Assembly: GCA_944391255.1 (NCBI GenBank)
Contig: CALXSW010000072.1
Location: 1-31,326 of the forward strand
Reading direction: 5' to 3'
From: an uncultured Clostridia bacterium
GTDB lineage: Bacteria > Bacillota > Clostridia > UBA1381
DNA length: 31,326 nt
Position 1 is the first letter of the stretch. Each line of letters starts with the position of its first letter. The position numbers were made by a program, and so were the translations under genes. Shown here piece by piece: positions 23,327 to 31,326 of the stretch. The notes beneath the pieces were generated by a model. That model saw only the letters and a program-made list of their open reading frames with translations. It had not been told where the DNA came from and did no database searches.

Positions 23327-23896
23327 ATGGAAGTATATGAAGCAATAAAAAAACGCAGGACTATACGCAGATTTGAGCAGACGCCTGTTCCGGCTAACGC
23401 GCTTGAAACTCTTGTGGACAGCGCGAGATTAGCGCCGTTCGGCGCCAACCTTCAGCCGCTTAAATACGGAATAGTAACAGACGAGGACAAGAGAAAGCTC
23501 CTTTTCCCGCACATAAAATACGCCGGCTATCTCCCGGACTGGGATCCGTCATTTGAGGAATGTCCTACAGCGTTCATAGTCATTATGAACGACACATCGA
23601 TAAAACCGACAGACAAGACGGAATGTGACAGCGGAGCGGCTGTTATGAGTATGTGTCTTGCGGCGGAGGATCTGGGCCTTGGCACATGCTGGCTTGGAGC
23701 TATAGACAGAGCTGAAATAAAAAAAGCGCTCAACATCGATGACAAATACGATATAACGTATCTTCTCGGCGTAGGCTATCCGGCACAGACGGGAAAAGTA
23801 TATGATATGACAGACAGCGTAAAATATGATTTTGATGAAAACGGGAACGTCCGCGTTCCTAAGCGCCCTATGAGCGAGGTGCTCATAAAGCTCTGA
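23327..23896 (+). CDS. Nitroreductase-family FMN oxidoreductase
   Basis: Members reduce nitro, quinone or other acceptors with NAD(P)H and bind FMN as homodimers. The 189-residue protein has the N-terminal FMN phosphate-binding stretch AIKKRRTIRRFEQTPVP, then SARLAPFGANLQPLKY, and a central GAAVMSMCLAAEDLGLGTCW that forms the dimer-cofactor core. A C-terminal YLLGVGYP is followed by a short tail. The length is typical of the small class without an added ferredoxin domain. GGAGG precedes the ATG. It is the second gene of the only plus-strand operon in the window, after the Cys-rich protein, and ends at a strong terminator. The physiological substrate is unknown. Confidence 0.92.
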   Translation: MEVYEAIKKRRTIRRFEQTPVPANALETLVDSARLAPFGANLQPLKYGIVTDEDKRKLLFPHIKYAGYLPDWDPSFEECPTAFIVIMNDTSIKPTDKTECDSGAAVMSMCLAAEDLGLGTCWLGAIDRAEIKKALNIDDKYDITYLLGVGYPAQTGKVYDMTDSVKYDFDENGNVRVPKRPMSEVLIKL

Positions 23897-23913
23897 TATA
23901 TCAGATCGATATT

Positions 23914-23968
23914 AAAAAGAGAGATCGTTAGACTGCTGCAAAACACAGTCCCTGATCTCTCCTTTTTT
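23914..23968. terminator. Bidirectional terminator between convergent nitroreductase and MATE genes
   Basis: GAGAGATC pairs with GATCTCTC (23919-23926 with 23954-23961), with an inner GACTG/CAGTC extension. T runs lie on both sides: six T on the plus strand, five on the minus strand. The plus-strand tract overlaps the last bases of the MATE gene stop codon. Confidence 0.9.
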
Positions 23969-25328
23969 ATCTCGTCAGAGTTCTGATCCATTTATCGGTT
24001 CTCATTCTCATCAGGAATACGACAGATTTTATCGGCTCATCTATTTTCATACATACGAGGACGATCGCGACAGGCAGCGTCAGCGCTGACGCGCCGAGAG
24101 CGAGAGGTATCGCCACAAGCCACAGCGCGGTCATCTCAAGCAAAAGACAAAATCTCGTATCGCCGCCCGAACGCAGTATTCCTACAATACCTGTAGAGCC
24201 GATCGATACGAATATCGTAACGACCGCTATAACAGTCATAAGCTCGCTCGCAAGCGCTTTCGTTTCCTCCGGAACAGTGTAAAAGCTTATTACCGGCGCT
24301 CTTAAAACGAGTATGACTCCGCACGCGAACAGACCGAGAGCTATACTTAGCAGCATAAATGTAAATGACTCGTCCTTCGCGCGCTCTATATGACCGGCGC
24401 CTATCGATTTTCCGACTATGACAGCCGCCGAGTTCGCCGCTCCGAATATTATTACGGTCGACAGCTGCTGCACCATTCCCGAAATAGAGTTTGCCGCTAC
24501 AGGGTCGCCTGCTGCGTAATCTATATGACCTAAAATAGCCGACTGTATAGATATTCCCAGCGACCATATAAGCTCGTTTAAAAATACAGGAAGACCGTAT
24601 CTCAGATAGTCCTTCGCAAGCACCTTGTCAAAAAGCAAAAGATCCCTCACCTTCAGCGCGAGCCGCTTATCTATCACAAATATATACACGCACGTTATTA
24701 TAAGCTCAGCTACTCTCGCCGTGAGCGTGGCTATAGCCGCTCCCTCTATCCCGAGAGCCGGCGCGCCGAGGTTTCCGAAAATAAGGATCCAGTTTAAGAA
24801 TGAGTTCAGTAAAAATGACGTCAGGTTTACAGCGACCGATATTTTCACAAGCTCAAGACTGCGTATAGAACAAAGCATAGTCGACGAAAATCCAAATGTG
24901 AAGTAAGAAAAACCTACTATTCTCAAATATTTCGCCCCTGCCTCTATTACAGCGTCATTATTTGAATATAACCCCATTACAAATTCGGGGAATATAAGGA
25001 CCGCCAATCCCATTATGCTTGACAAAAGCATCGCGCATTTTATCGTTATTGAAATTATACGCCGTATAGGCTCGATATCTCTTTTACCCCAGTATTGCGC
25101 AGTCAGAACAGTTGACGCGCTCGCCAGTCCGAACGCTATAAGGGATAATATGAAAAACGGCTGATTTGCCAGTGATGACGCGCTTAAGAAAAGTCCTGTG
25201 TTATCGGCGCGTCCAAGCATCAGAGAGTCGATCATACTCGTTGAAAGAGTTATAAGATTCTGAAGTGCTATAGGTATAGTTATTCTCAATATGTTTCCGT
25301 AAAATTTCTTTGTTTTTATCAACTGCAT
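23967..25328 (-). CDS. MATE family efflux transporter
   Basis: This is an inner-membrane multidrug/metabolite extruder driven by Na+ or H+. The 453-residue protein has the expected 12 hydrophobic segments and the family's two-fold repeat. The first half starts FYGNILRITIPIALQNLITLS and contains MIDSLMLGR; the second starts YLRYGLPVFLNELIWSLG. The duplicated region ending in the IVGILRSGGDTRF block is typical of MATE proteins of the DinF/NorM superfamily. AAGGAG lies 14 bases before the ATG, a rather long spacing, but no better start is available. It is convergent with the nitroreductase operon and seems monocistronic. The substrate is not predictable. Confidence 0.93.
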   Translation of the reverse strand: MQLIKTKKFYGNILRITIPIALQNLITLSTSMIDSLMLGRADNTGLFLSASSLANQPFFILSLIAFGLASASTVLTAQYWGKRDIEPIRRIISITIKCAMLLSSIMGLAVLIFPEFVMGLYSNNDAVIEAGAKYLRIVGFSYFTFGFSSTMLCSIRSLELVKISVAVNLTSFLLNSFLNWILIFGNLGAPALGIEGAAIATLTARVAELIITCVYIFVIDKRLALKVRDLLLFDKVLAKDYLRYGLPVFLNELIWSLGISIQSAILGHIDYAAGDPVAANSISGMVQQLSTVIIFGAANSAAVIVGKSIGAGHIERAKDESFTFMLLSIALGLFACGVILVLRAPVISFYTVPEETKALASELMTVIAVVTIFVSIGSTGIVGILRSGGDTRFCLLLEMTALWLVAIPLALGASALTLPVAIVLVCMKIDEPIKSVVFLMRMRTDKWIRTLTR

Positions 25329-25356
25329 ATTATAATATAGTGCTCCTTATTTATTC

Positions 25357-25400
25357 AAAACAACGGGCTGCCGAAAAAATCGAGTGATCTTACAGCAGCC
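25357..25400 (-). terminator. Probable terminator after the CheB-CheR gene
   Basis: GGCTGCTG pairs with CGGCAGCC on the minus strand (8 bp, one G-U; 25400-25393 with 25373-25366) around a 19-nt loop, followed by a U-rich but interrupted tract. It lies 12 bp after the stop codon. Confidence 0.55.
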
Positions 25401-25411
25401 TTAGTCATTTT

Positions 25412-27934
25412 TTATTTTTCTACACCGAGGCTGTCAATTATAGTAATGACAAGACCTCGTATATTATTTTCCATCGTCCTGTAAGGGGCGATCCTCAATG
25501 TATAAAATCTGCCGTTCATGGCAGTGACCTCGCGGTCGATAGGCACAAGATTTTTAAGCACATCCTGCGCGTCATTTATTATGTTTTCTGCCGGGAAGCT
25601 GTGCGCGAAAATCTGAAGCGAGCGCCCTATGTCATGATCAAGCAGCTGAAATTCGCGTCCTACATACTCTGTGAATTTCCTTATGTTCAGACTGCTGTCA
25701 ACGAACAATATTCCTATCATAGTAGATGAAAGGAAGTTGGACAGATCATTTGTCAGCATTGTCAGCTCATCAAGTTTCTGCTGGTATTCGGTATTGACCG
25801 TATAAAGCTCCTCGTTTACCGATTGCAGCTCCTCATTAGAGCTTTGAAGCTCCTCGTTTGCAGTAAGCAGCTCTTCATTTGCCGCCTGCAGTTCCTCATT
25901 TACCGTTTCAAGCTCTCCAATTGTGGATTTTAGCTCATTTTTAGAACCTTTTAGCTCCTGCTCAAGATCTGAAATCCTCCTTGCTGCCATAATGTCCACA
26001 TCATACCTCTCTGTTGTTCCGTCTATGTCCTCGGTTCTGTTTTCAATAAACAAAACAGCCGTCTGACCTGACTGTTCAGCACCCTTTCCGGGGATCGGGC
26101 TGACAACGAGATCTATCTCCTTTCTCTCGCCGTGACATTCAACAGCTATCCCTGTATATTTTACAGTCGTATGCTCAGACCGGCATCTGTTCAGTGCCGT
26201 TGACGCCGCAAGGCTCAGATCATGGTTTATTATACTGAAAAAGTTGAAAGTCGCCTGTCCCGGCGCTATTGCCATATAATCAAGATAGTTGCCGAAAAAA
26301 TGTGTGACATCGTTCGTCTCGTTCACAATAACTGACGCAGGCAGGAATTTTTCCATAAATCTCATGTATCCGCTCTCCGATATATATTCAGCGCTTTCCT
26401 TGCCTGACACGCCTGTAACACGCTGAGGTATGCTCTGAAAATTAGGTATATTAAATACAGTAGGCGTAAATTCGCTCACTTTTCCTTCTCCTCTGTGTAC
26501 ATATATTTTTTCCGCTCCGCATACAGGAATGAAAACGTTTGAAAATTCACCCGCTGTTTCACTCTTGCCGAGGAACAGATACCCATTATTTTTTAACGCT
26601 GTATGAAATATCCCAAACAGCGCCCTCTGCAGAACCGGCTGAAAATAGATCATTACATTTCTGCATATTATAAGGTCAAGCTTGCCGAACGGCGGATCAG
26701 AAAGCATATTATGCGGCGCAAATATTATCATGCGCCTGATATCCTTTGTGACTATATAATGATCGTTTCTTTTAGTGAAAAATTTTGCAAGCCGCTCACT
26801 TGAAACATTTTCAATAATGCTTTCAGTATAGATCCCCTTGCCGGCTGTTTCTATTGCCTTTGTATCCACATCTGTGGCGAATATCTTCACATCTCTATGG
26901 ACGTTGAGGCTTTCCATCACCTCGCGGAATAATATCGCTATCGAATACGCCTCCTCGCCGGTAGAGCATCCGGCGCTCCATACGCGTATCGGATCGTCTT
27001 CACCGCATCGGCTGACGATATTATATACAACATTCCTCTTAAGCTTTTCAAAAAACTGCGGATCTCTGAAAAAGCTCGTAACGCCTATAAGTATCTCTTT
27101 TGCGAGTATATTAGCCTCTTCCGGATCCTTGCTCAATATTCTGACATATTCAAGAAGCGTCATACTGTGAGTGACGACCATTCGCCGCTCGATACGTCTT
27201 AAAACGGTTGTGCGCTTATAATTTGAAAAATCTATGCCGCTCGCTTTTTTCAGTATGGGGTATATACTTGAAAATACCTCCTCGTCTGTGAACAGCGGTG
27301 TCTTGTAATCAGATTTTATCATTGACTGATTATGACAGAAATTAAGTATCTCATCTACTATTTTATCGGGAGGAAGAATAAAATCCGCAACTCCGGTGTT
27401 TATAGCGCACCTTGGCATTCCGTCAAACTTGGCAGTTTCCGGACTTTGAACTATTACGAATCCGCCCTCCTCTTTTACGCTTTTTATTCCGCTCGTTCCG
27501 TCTGAGCCTGTTCCCGACATAACGACCGCCACAGCGCGCTCTTTCTGCTCCTGTGCAAGCGAAGCAAAAAACATATCTATCGGGTGGTTTATAGAGCCAT
27601 GAACAAGCTCTGTCAGAATGAGCTTTCTATCCTTTAATGTCATATTCTTTTTTGGCGGTATAAGATACACGGTATTAGGCAGCACTTCCATTTCGTTTTC
27701 TGCCTGCATAACAGTCATATTCGTATATTTGCCCAGTATATCCGCCATCATACTTTTATAATCCGGCGACAAATGCTGAACCACGACAAAGCTTATTCCG
27801 CTGTCGTCCGGCATATACTGAAAAAACTGCTGCAGGACCTCAAGTCCTCCGGCTGACGCGCCTATTCCAACGATCACAGGCGACATCACTTCTGACCGTC
27901 TGTAGTCCGCTTCTGTATTTTTTTCTTCTGTCAT
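25412..27934 (-). CDS. CheB-CheR-PAS fusion (methylesterase/methyltransferase hybrid)
   Basis: This is an 840-residue cytoplasmic signalling protein. Residues about 18-200 form a CheB methylesterase domain with the triad Ser 27 (GIGASAGG), His 54 (VVQHLSPD) and Asp 145 (GTGSDGTSG); there is no N-terminal receiver domain. A CheR methyltransferase follows (about 215-480), with FFRDPQFFEKL, the SAM-binding WSAGCSTGEEAYSIA and ICRNVMIYF. A PAS-like region (about 520-630) precedes a coiled coil of seven-residue NEEL repeats (about 675-717), and a second PAS domain ends the protein. Such fusions occur outside classical chemotaxis clusters and may modify or sense unknown partners. AAGGGGG precedes the ATG. 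The gene starts 14 bp after the EAL protein stop, so the two form an operon. Confidence 0.92.
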   Translation of the reverse strand: MTEEKNTEADYRRSEVMSPVIVGIGASAGGLEVLQQFFQYMPDDSGISFVVVQHLSPDYKSMMADILGKYTNMTVMQAENEMEVLPNTVYLIPPKKNMTLKDRKLILTELVHGSINHPIDMFFASLAQEQKERAVAVVMSGTGSDGTSGIKSVKEEGGFVIVQSPETAKFDGMPRCAINTGVADFILPPDKIVDEILNFCHNQSMIKSDYKTPLFTDEEVFSSIYPILKKASGIDFSNYKRTTVLRRIERRMVVTHSMTLLEYVRILSKDPEEANILAKEILIGVTSFFRDPQFFEKLKRNVVYNIVSRCGEDDPIRVWSAGCSTGEEAYSIAILFREVMESLNVHRDVKIFATDVDTKAIETAGKGIYTESIIENVSSERLAKFFTKRNDHYIVTKDIRRMIIFAPHNMLSDPPFGKLDLIICRNVMIYFQPVLQRALFGIFHTALKNNGYLFLGKSETAGEFSNVFIPVCGAEKIYVHRGEGKVSEFTPTVFNIPNFQSIPQRVTGVSGKESAEYISESGYMRFMEKFLPASVIVNETNDVTHFFGNYLDYMAIAPGQATFNFFSIINHDLSLAASTALNRCRSEHTTVKYTGIAVECHGERKEIDLVVSPIPGKGAEQSGQTAVLFIENRTEDIDGTTERYDVDIMAARRISDLEQELKGSKNELKSTIGELETVNEELQAANEELLTANEELQSSNEELQSVNEELYTVNTEYQQKLDELTMLTNDLSNFLSSTMIGILFVDSSLNIRKFTEYVGREFQLLDHDIGRSLQIFAHSFPAENIINDAQDVLKNLVPIDREVTAMNGRFYTLRIAPYRTMENNIRGLVITIIDSLGVEK

Positions 27935-27948
27935 GACCTTATACCCCC

Positions 27949-30900
27949 TTATTTGACACTCTTCCTCTCCAAATACCTGCTCTCAAATTCCGAAGCTGAC
28001 AAAGGCTTTGAATAATAATACCCCTGTCCGCATATGCAGCCGGCATTTAAAAGAGCTTTTTCCTGCTGACGAGTTTCAACGCCCTCTGCTATGCACTGTA
28101 TATTGTTACTTCTGCATATCTTTATTATATTATTTATAAGCATATGGCTTATTTTGTTTTCAGTCAGATCATTTACAATACTCCTGTCAAGCTTTATGGC
28201 GAAAAATTTGATATTACTGAACACTGAAAGGTTCGCATATCCAGTTCCAAAATCGTCAAGCTCAAACTCCAGACCGCATTTCCTGAACTGATCAACTATA
28301 TCGGCAAGCGTCGTCTTTTCCATATTGCATGCCGTTTCCGTTATCTCAAGCTCTATCTGATCGGGCGGAATATTAGGATACCTGCTCTGTATAGCCAGTA
28401 TCGATGCAAGCGTTGTAATATTGAAAAGAGTTATCCTTGATATATTGATAGACACCTTTACAAGCGGGATACCCTTTCTTTGCCATGCGCTAAGCTGTCT
28501 CAGCACCGAATCCACCATATACAGATCAAAATCCCTTATAGATCCGTCCTTTTCAAACTCCTCAATGAACGATCCCGGCGGCACTATCCTGCCGTCCTCT
28601 GTTATTCCTCGTGCCAGAGCCTCCGCTCCTATAAGCTTTCCATTTCTCATATCTATTTTAGGCTGGAAATACGGCACGAAGCTTTGATGTTCGGACGTGA
28701 TCGTAGACATATATATATTGCTGTCATCGCCTGATATATTCTCAGTAATATCCTTAAGACTTTGACTTCTCATTATCACCTTTGCCTCGCGAACAAGATC
28801 TCTTGCTTTAAAGCTCTCCTCCGCCCACGTATATCCAACACGTGCCTTTCCCGGATATCTTGACTGCACCGCTTTTCTGAACCTCTCGCATCTGCCTGCA
28901 AATATATTCTGGAGCGTGTTCGGGAACAGGACGACAAACTCGGCGTCCCACGTTCTGAACAAAAATGACTTTCCGAATATGCTTATTATAAGATCAGTTA
29001 TAAAAAGCATGAGTTCTTTTCCGTATTCAAAGCCTTTTGTACTGTTTATAGACGATATTTCCGGTATATCCACCGCAAGAGCGCCCATTGAGCTGTATAC
29101 ATCTGACGTTATCTTATGTACCATATCAGTATACTCTTTAAGATTAGGGAGCGAAAACAAATAATCATTTCTCGACACTGAATTGTTTCCCTGTCCATTC
29201 TCGAATCTCCTGTTCTCTCTGGAAATATATGGAACGAGAATATCAAGGAGCGCTCTCTCCCTGAAATGTTCCTGAGCGTCCTCAACGCATAAAAATCCCT
29301 TTATTTTATCCTGTTTTTTGAGCGGATACACTATAAAATGCCATTTTAAATTATTTTTGCCGTTTTGGAATGTCAGAGAATTGCTCTCCATGAAAACAGG
29401 CGCATCTTGCTCTATACACTTCGACAAAACAGGTATAGATGATAATTTCGCTCCGATCATTGCCTGATATATACTATGTCTTCCGGGCTTAGTCCACTCA
29501 TATTTCATTGATATAGTTTTGCCGTCCTTCGCCGTCTCAAGTATATATACGCGCGCGGCACTGTAAAATCCGCCTATTCCGCCAAGCGCGTTTATCACAG
29601 CTTTTTCCGCTGAATCAGCCTTCAGCATGCCTGTAACGCATTTAAAAGCGGCTTTCTGTTCGTCATTTGTCAGCGTGTCATGATATTCACACGCTTCCAC
29701 CCCTATCCTATCTCCAGTATCATCTGCCTCGCACTCTATCCACGCCCAGTCCTCATTATCGTCCGGGAACGCGACCATATCCATTGCGGCATTTCTCCAC
29801 ATATCACAAAGATATTCAGCGCATCTTAAAATGGTATCATGATCAACATTATCCGTTTCCATAGCTATAGTTCCGGCTACCATCCGCACGCTGTTTATTA
29901 TTGGCAAATCAGACATTGCCGCTCGTATGTACGCAAACGAGTCCTCTATCCTTCTCTTTATCTCAAACTTACTCGACATACCCGGGAAGAACGCATATAC
30001 GGTATCAGGCTTATACTGTCCTAAAACGCAGCCAACGCCTAAGGGCAGAGATAAGGCCTTAGGTATAAACCGGTATATCTCCTCTATATCCTTCTTTTCA
30101 GCCTTCTCCTCACTTCCGCCTATGATCTTTATAAGGCTTACGGCAAATGGCATATTTTTATTATTTTTTATAATGTATTCAGACATGTTCCGCGCCGTTT
30201 CGTAGTCATATATGCGGCTTATAGGATCATAGAAAACCCCATCGTCCATTTTCCTTTCGAGCTCGTATCTGTCCTGTACGTCCATAAAACAGGCAAACAT
30301 ATAGACAGAATCTGTCTTGCTGTCATATTCAAGATTTACAGTGTCCTCCACATGCCGTATATGACCTCCCCTGTCAATTCTCAAATACTGCTGTGATGAC
30401 CACAGCTCTCCATTGTCATACGCCTTCAGCATATTATTCCTGTCAAATCTTTCACACAGCCTGCGCCGCTCACTGTCATTATACATTCGCATATGCGCCT
30501 TTGCGAGGATCTCCGTATACGTCTTTCCCCATGTCCATGCTGTTCTGTCAACTCCGCCTATCCATACTTCATCAACATAGTCGGCCGTAAGATTCACCTT
30601 CATCCTGACAAGCATATGCCGCCACATTATATCCGGCAGTGGTCTGCGTGACGCGAGGCTCGGGCTTATACCCGAAACTCCCGGTAGCTTCAATTGCAGT
30701 CCTACCGCCTTAAACGGCGTTCCGCCCCTGTCGCAAACCATCTTATACGACAGAGAAACCCAGCCATAGCAGTTATTAGCAAAGTCGCGCATTATAAAAT
30801 TACCCGAATCGCCGGTCTTGCCGTTGATAATCCCATCTGCAAACTGTCTGAATGATTCTGCCGAATAAGGATGGATTATCCCTTTATCAATAAATGACTG

Positions 30901-31326
30901 AGGGAATCCGCTGATAGTAGTTTCAGGATTGCATCTATGCTCATCAACATCATATGTACTGTATATTCCCGTTCCGATGTCTACCTCCCATATGACATTA
31001 GGCGTCTGATGAAAAGCGACACGGAGCCTGTCATGGCTTTCCTTCAGCTCGCTCTGTGTATTTATAAGCTCTGAAATGTCTGTGGATATTTCGAGCAGAA
31101 CAGGATATTTGCTCGTAGGGTAAAACACTCTGACCAATTTTATATGACACCATATCCATTTATTTTCACCGACCATTATCTTATGGATATGTTCCTCAAC
31201 ATTATTTGTTTCAGCAGCCTTGCGAACAGCCATCTCATAGCCGCTCCAATCGCCGCTGTATATTCCACGCGAGTAGCTTCCGCACGGAAGAACACATGAT
31301 TTTTCGTCAAGTCCTGCTATCTTGTA
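27949..31326 (-). CDS. Multidomain PAS/GGDEF-like/GAF/EAL c-di-GMP signalling protein, 5' end missing
   Basis: The frame is open to the right edge: 31 more codons precede the ATG at 31233 without a stop and encode part of a PAS domain, so the gene is partial. Numbering from that ATG, the order is the end of one PAS (to about 60), a PAS (70-185), a PAS-like unit (205-325), a GGDEF-like domain (335-490), a GAF-like domain (530-670), a second GGDEF-like domain (690-825) and an EAL domain (852-1085). Neither GGDEF domain has the signature; the second reads TWDAEF. The EAL domain keeps the family's key residues: E871 in EALAR, N930, E963, D993-D994 in DDFGTG, K1014, E1050 and Q1070. Hydrolysis of c-di-GMP is therefore likely. 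It is followed by the CheB-CheR gene. Confidence 0.92.
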   Translation of the reverse strand, partial: YKIAGLDEKSCVLPCGSYSRGIYSGDWSGYEMAVRKAAETNNVEEHIHKIMVGENKWIWCHIKLVRVFYPTSKYPVLLEISTDISELINTQSELKESHDRLRVAFHQTPNVIWEVDIGTGIYSTYDVDEHRCNPETTISGFPQSFIDKGIIHPYSAESFRQFADGIINGKTGDSGNFIMRDFANNCYGWVSLSYKMVCDRGGTPFKAVGLQLKLPGVSGISPSLASRRPLPDIMWRHMLVRMKVNLTADYVDEVWIGGVDRTAWTWGKTYTEILAKAHMRMYNDSERRRLCERFDRNNMLKAYDNGELWSSQQYLRIDRGGHIRHVEDTVNLEYDSKTDSVYMFACFMDVQDRYELERKMDDGVFYDPISRIYDYETARNMSEYIIKNNKNMPFAVSLIKIIGGSEEKAEKKDIEEIYRFIPKALSLPLGVGCVLGQYKPDTVYAFFPGMSSKFEIKRRIEDSFAYIRAAMSDLPIINSVRMVAGTIAMETDNVDHDTILRCAEYLCDMWRNAAMDMVAFPDDNEDWAWIECEADDTGDRIGVEACEYHDTLTNDEQKAAFKCVTGMLKADSAEKAVINALGGIGGFYSAARVYILETAKDGKTISMKYEWTKPGRHSIYQAMIGAKLSSIPVLSKCIEQDAPVFMESNSLTFQNGKNNLKWHFIVYPLKKQDKIKGFLCVEDAQEHFRERALLDILVPYISRENRRFENGQGNNSVSRNDYLFSLPNLKEYTDMVHKITSDVYSSMGALAVDIPEISSINSTKGFEYGKELMLFITDLIISIFGKSFLFRTWDAEFVVLFPNTLQNIFAGRCERFRKAVQSRYPGKARVGYTWAEESFKARDLVREAKVIMRSQSLKDITENISGDDSNIYMSTITSEHQSFVPYFQPKIDMRNGKLIGAEALARGITEDGRIVPPGSFIEEFEKDGSIRDFDLYMVDSVLRQLSAWQRKGIPLVKVSINISRITLFNITTLASILAIQSRYPNIPPDQIELEITETACNMEKTTLADIVDQFRKCGLEFELDDFGTGYANLSVFSNIKFFAIKLDRSIVNDLTENKISHMLINNIIKICRSNNIQCIAEGVETRQQEKALLNAGCICGQGYYYSKPLSASEFESRYLERKSVK

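Noticed and set aside
25329..25352. TATAAT directly before the MATE gene ATG, with TTGAAT 18 bp upstream, as a promoter
   Set aside because: Transcription would begin downstream of the ATG, so it cannot make the mRNA for this start; it is probably AT-rich coincidence.

Overview
The window reads as a chromosomal stretch of an anaerobic, low-to-moderate G+C member of the Clostridia (Firmicutes). The evidence is a clostridial-type 2[4Fe-4S] ferredoxin, MurT/GatD, a RicT/PSP1 protein, several S-layer-homology (SLH) proteins, RecD2, purine-rich AGGAGG ribosome binding sites, and sigma-A promoters with near-consensus -35/-10 boxes at 17-bp spacing. No tRNA, rRNA, CRISPR array, insertion sequence or phage module was seen. 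I do not assign a genus. All genes are on the minus strand except one two-gene operon near 22.8-23.9 kb, so transcription runs mostly from right to left.

Layout from left to right. At 1-581 is the start of a GPH-type sugar:cation symporter, cut by the window edge, with its own promoter. At 826-6644 is a cell-wall operon, transcribed as clostripain-like lipoprotein, murT, gatD, then a membrane-anchored glucosaminidase with Ig-like domains. It ends at a strong terminator. At 6776-6949 is a 57-residue ferredoxin with promoter and terminator. At 7102-8707 is an unknown two-TM protein followed by ricT, whose tail carries a 12-bp tandem repeat. At 8794-9804 is a 37-kDa nucleoid-associated protein.

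At 9896-11266 is an SLH-NlpC/P60 wall hydrolase with a long structured leader, a consensus promoter and a predicted WalR box. Next come guaB and a dus gene. At 14480-17491 is pyrE followed by two secreted proteins (copper-amine-oxidase-N type and SLH type). At 17705-22660 is an operon of a PLP decarboxylase, recD2 and an SLH-serine hydrolase fusion. The plus-strand pair at 22853-23896 encodes a Cys-rich C_GCAxxG_C_C protein and a nitroreductase. A MATE transporter follows. At the right end is a signalling pair: a large PAS/degenerate-GGDEF/GAF/EAL protein (5' end outside the window), then a CheB-CheR-PAS fusion.

The main theme is the cell envelope: lipid II amidation, at least three wall-active enzymes, and four proteins with SLH or related surface modules. 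The most interesting observations are three. A clostripain homologue in the murT-gatD operon has lost its catalytic histidine. The SLH-NlpC/P60 gene has an exact WalR-type box plus a structured leader of unknown class. A c-di-GMP phosphodiesterase-like protein with two degenerate GGDEF domains is coupled to a receiver-less CheB-CheR protein.
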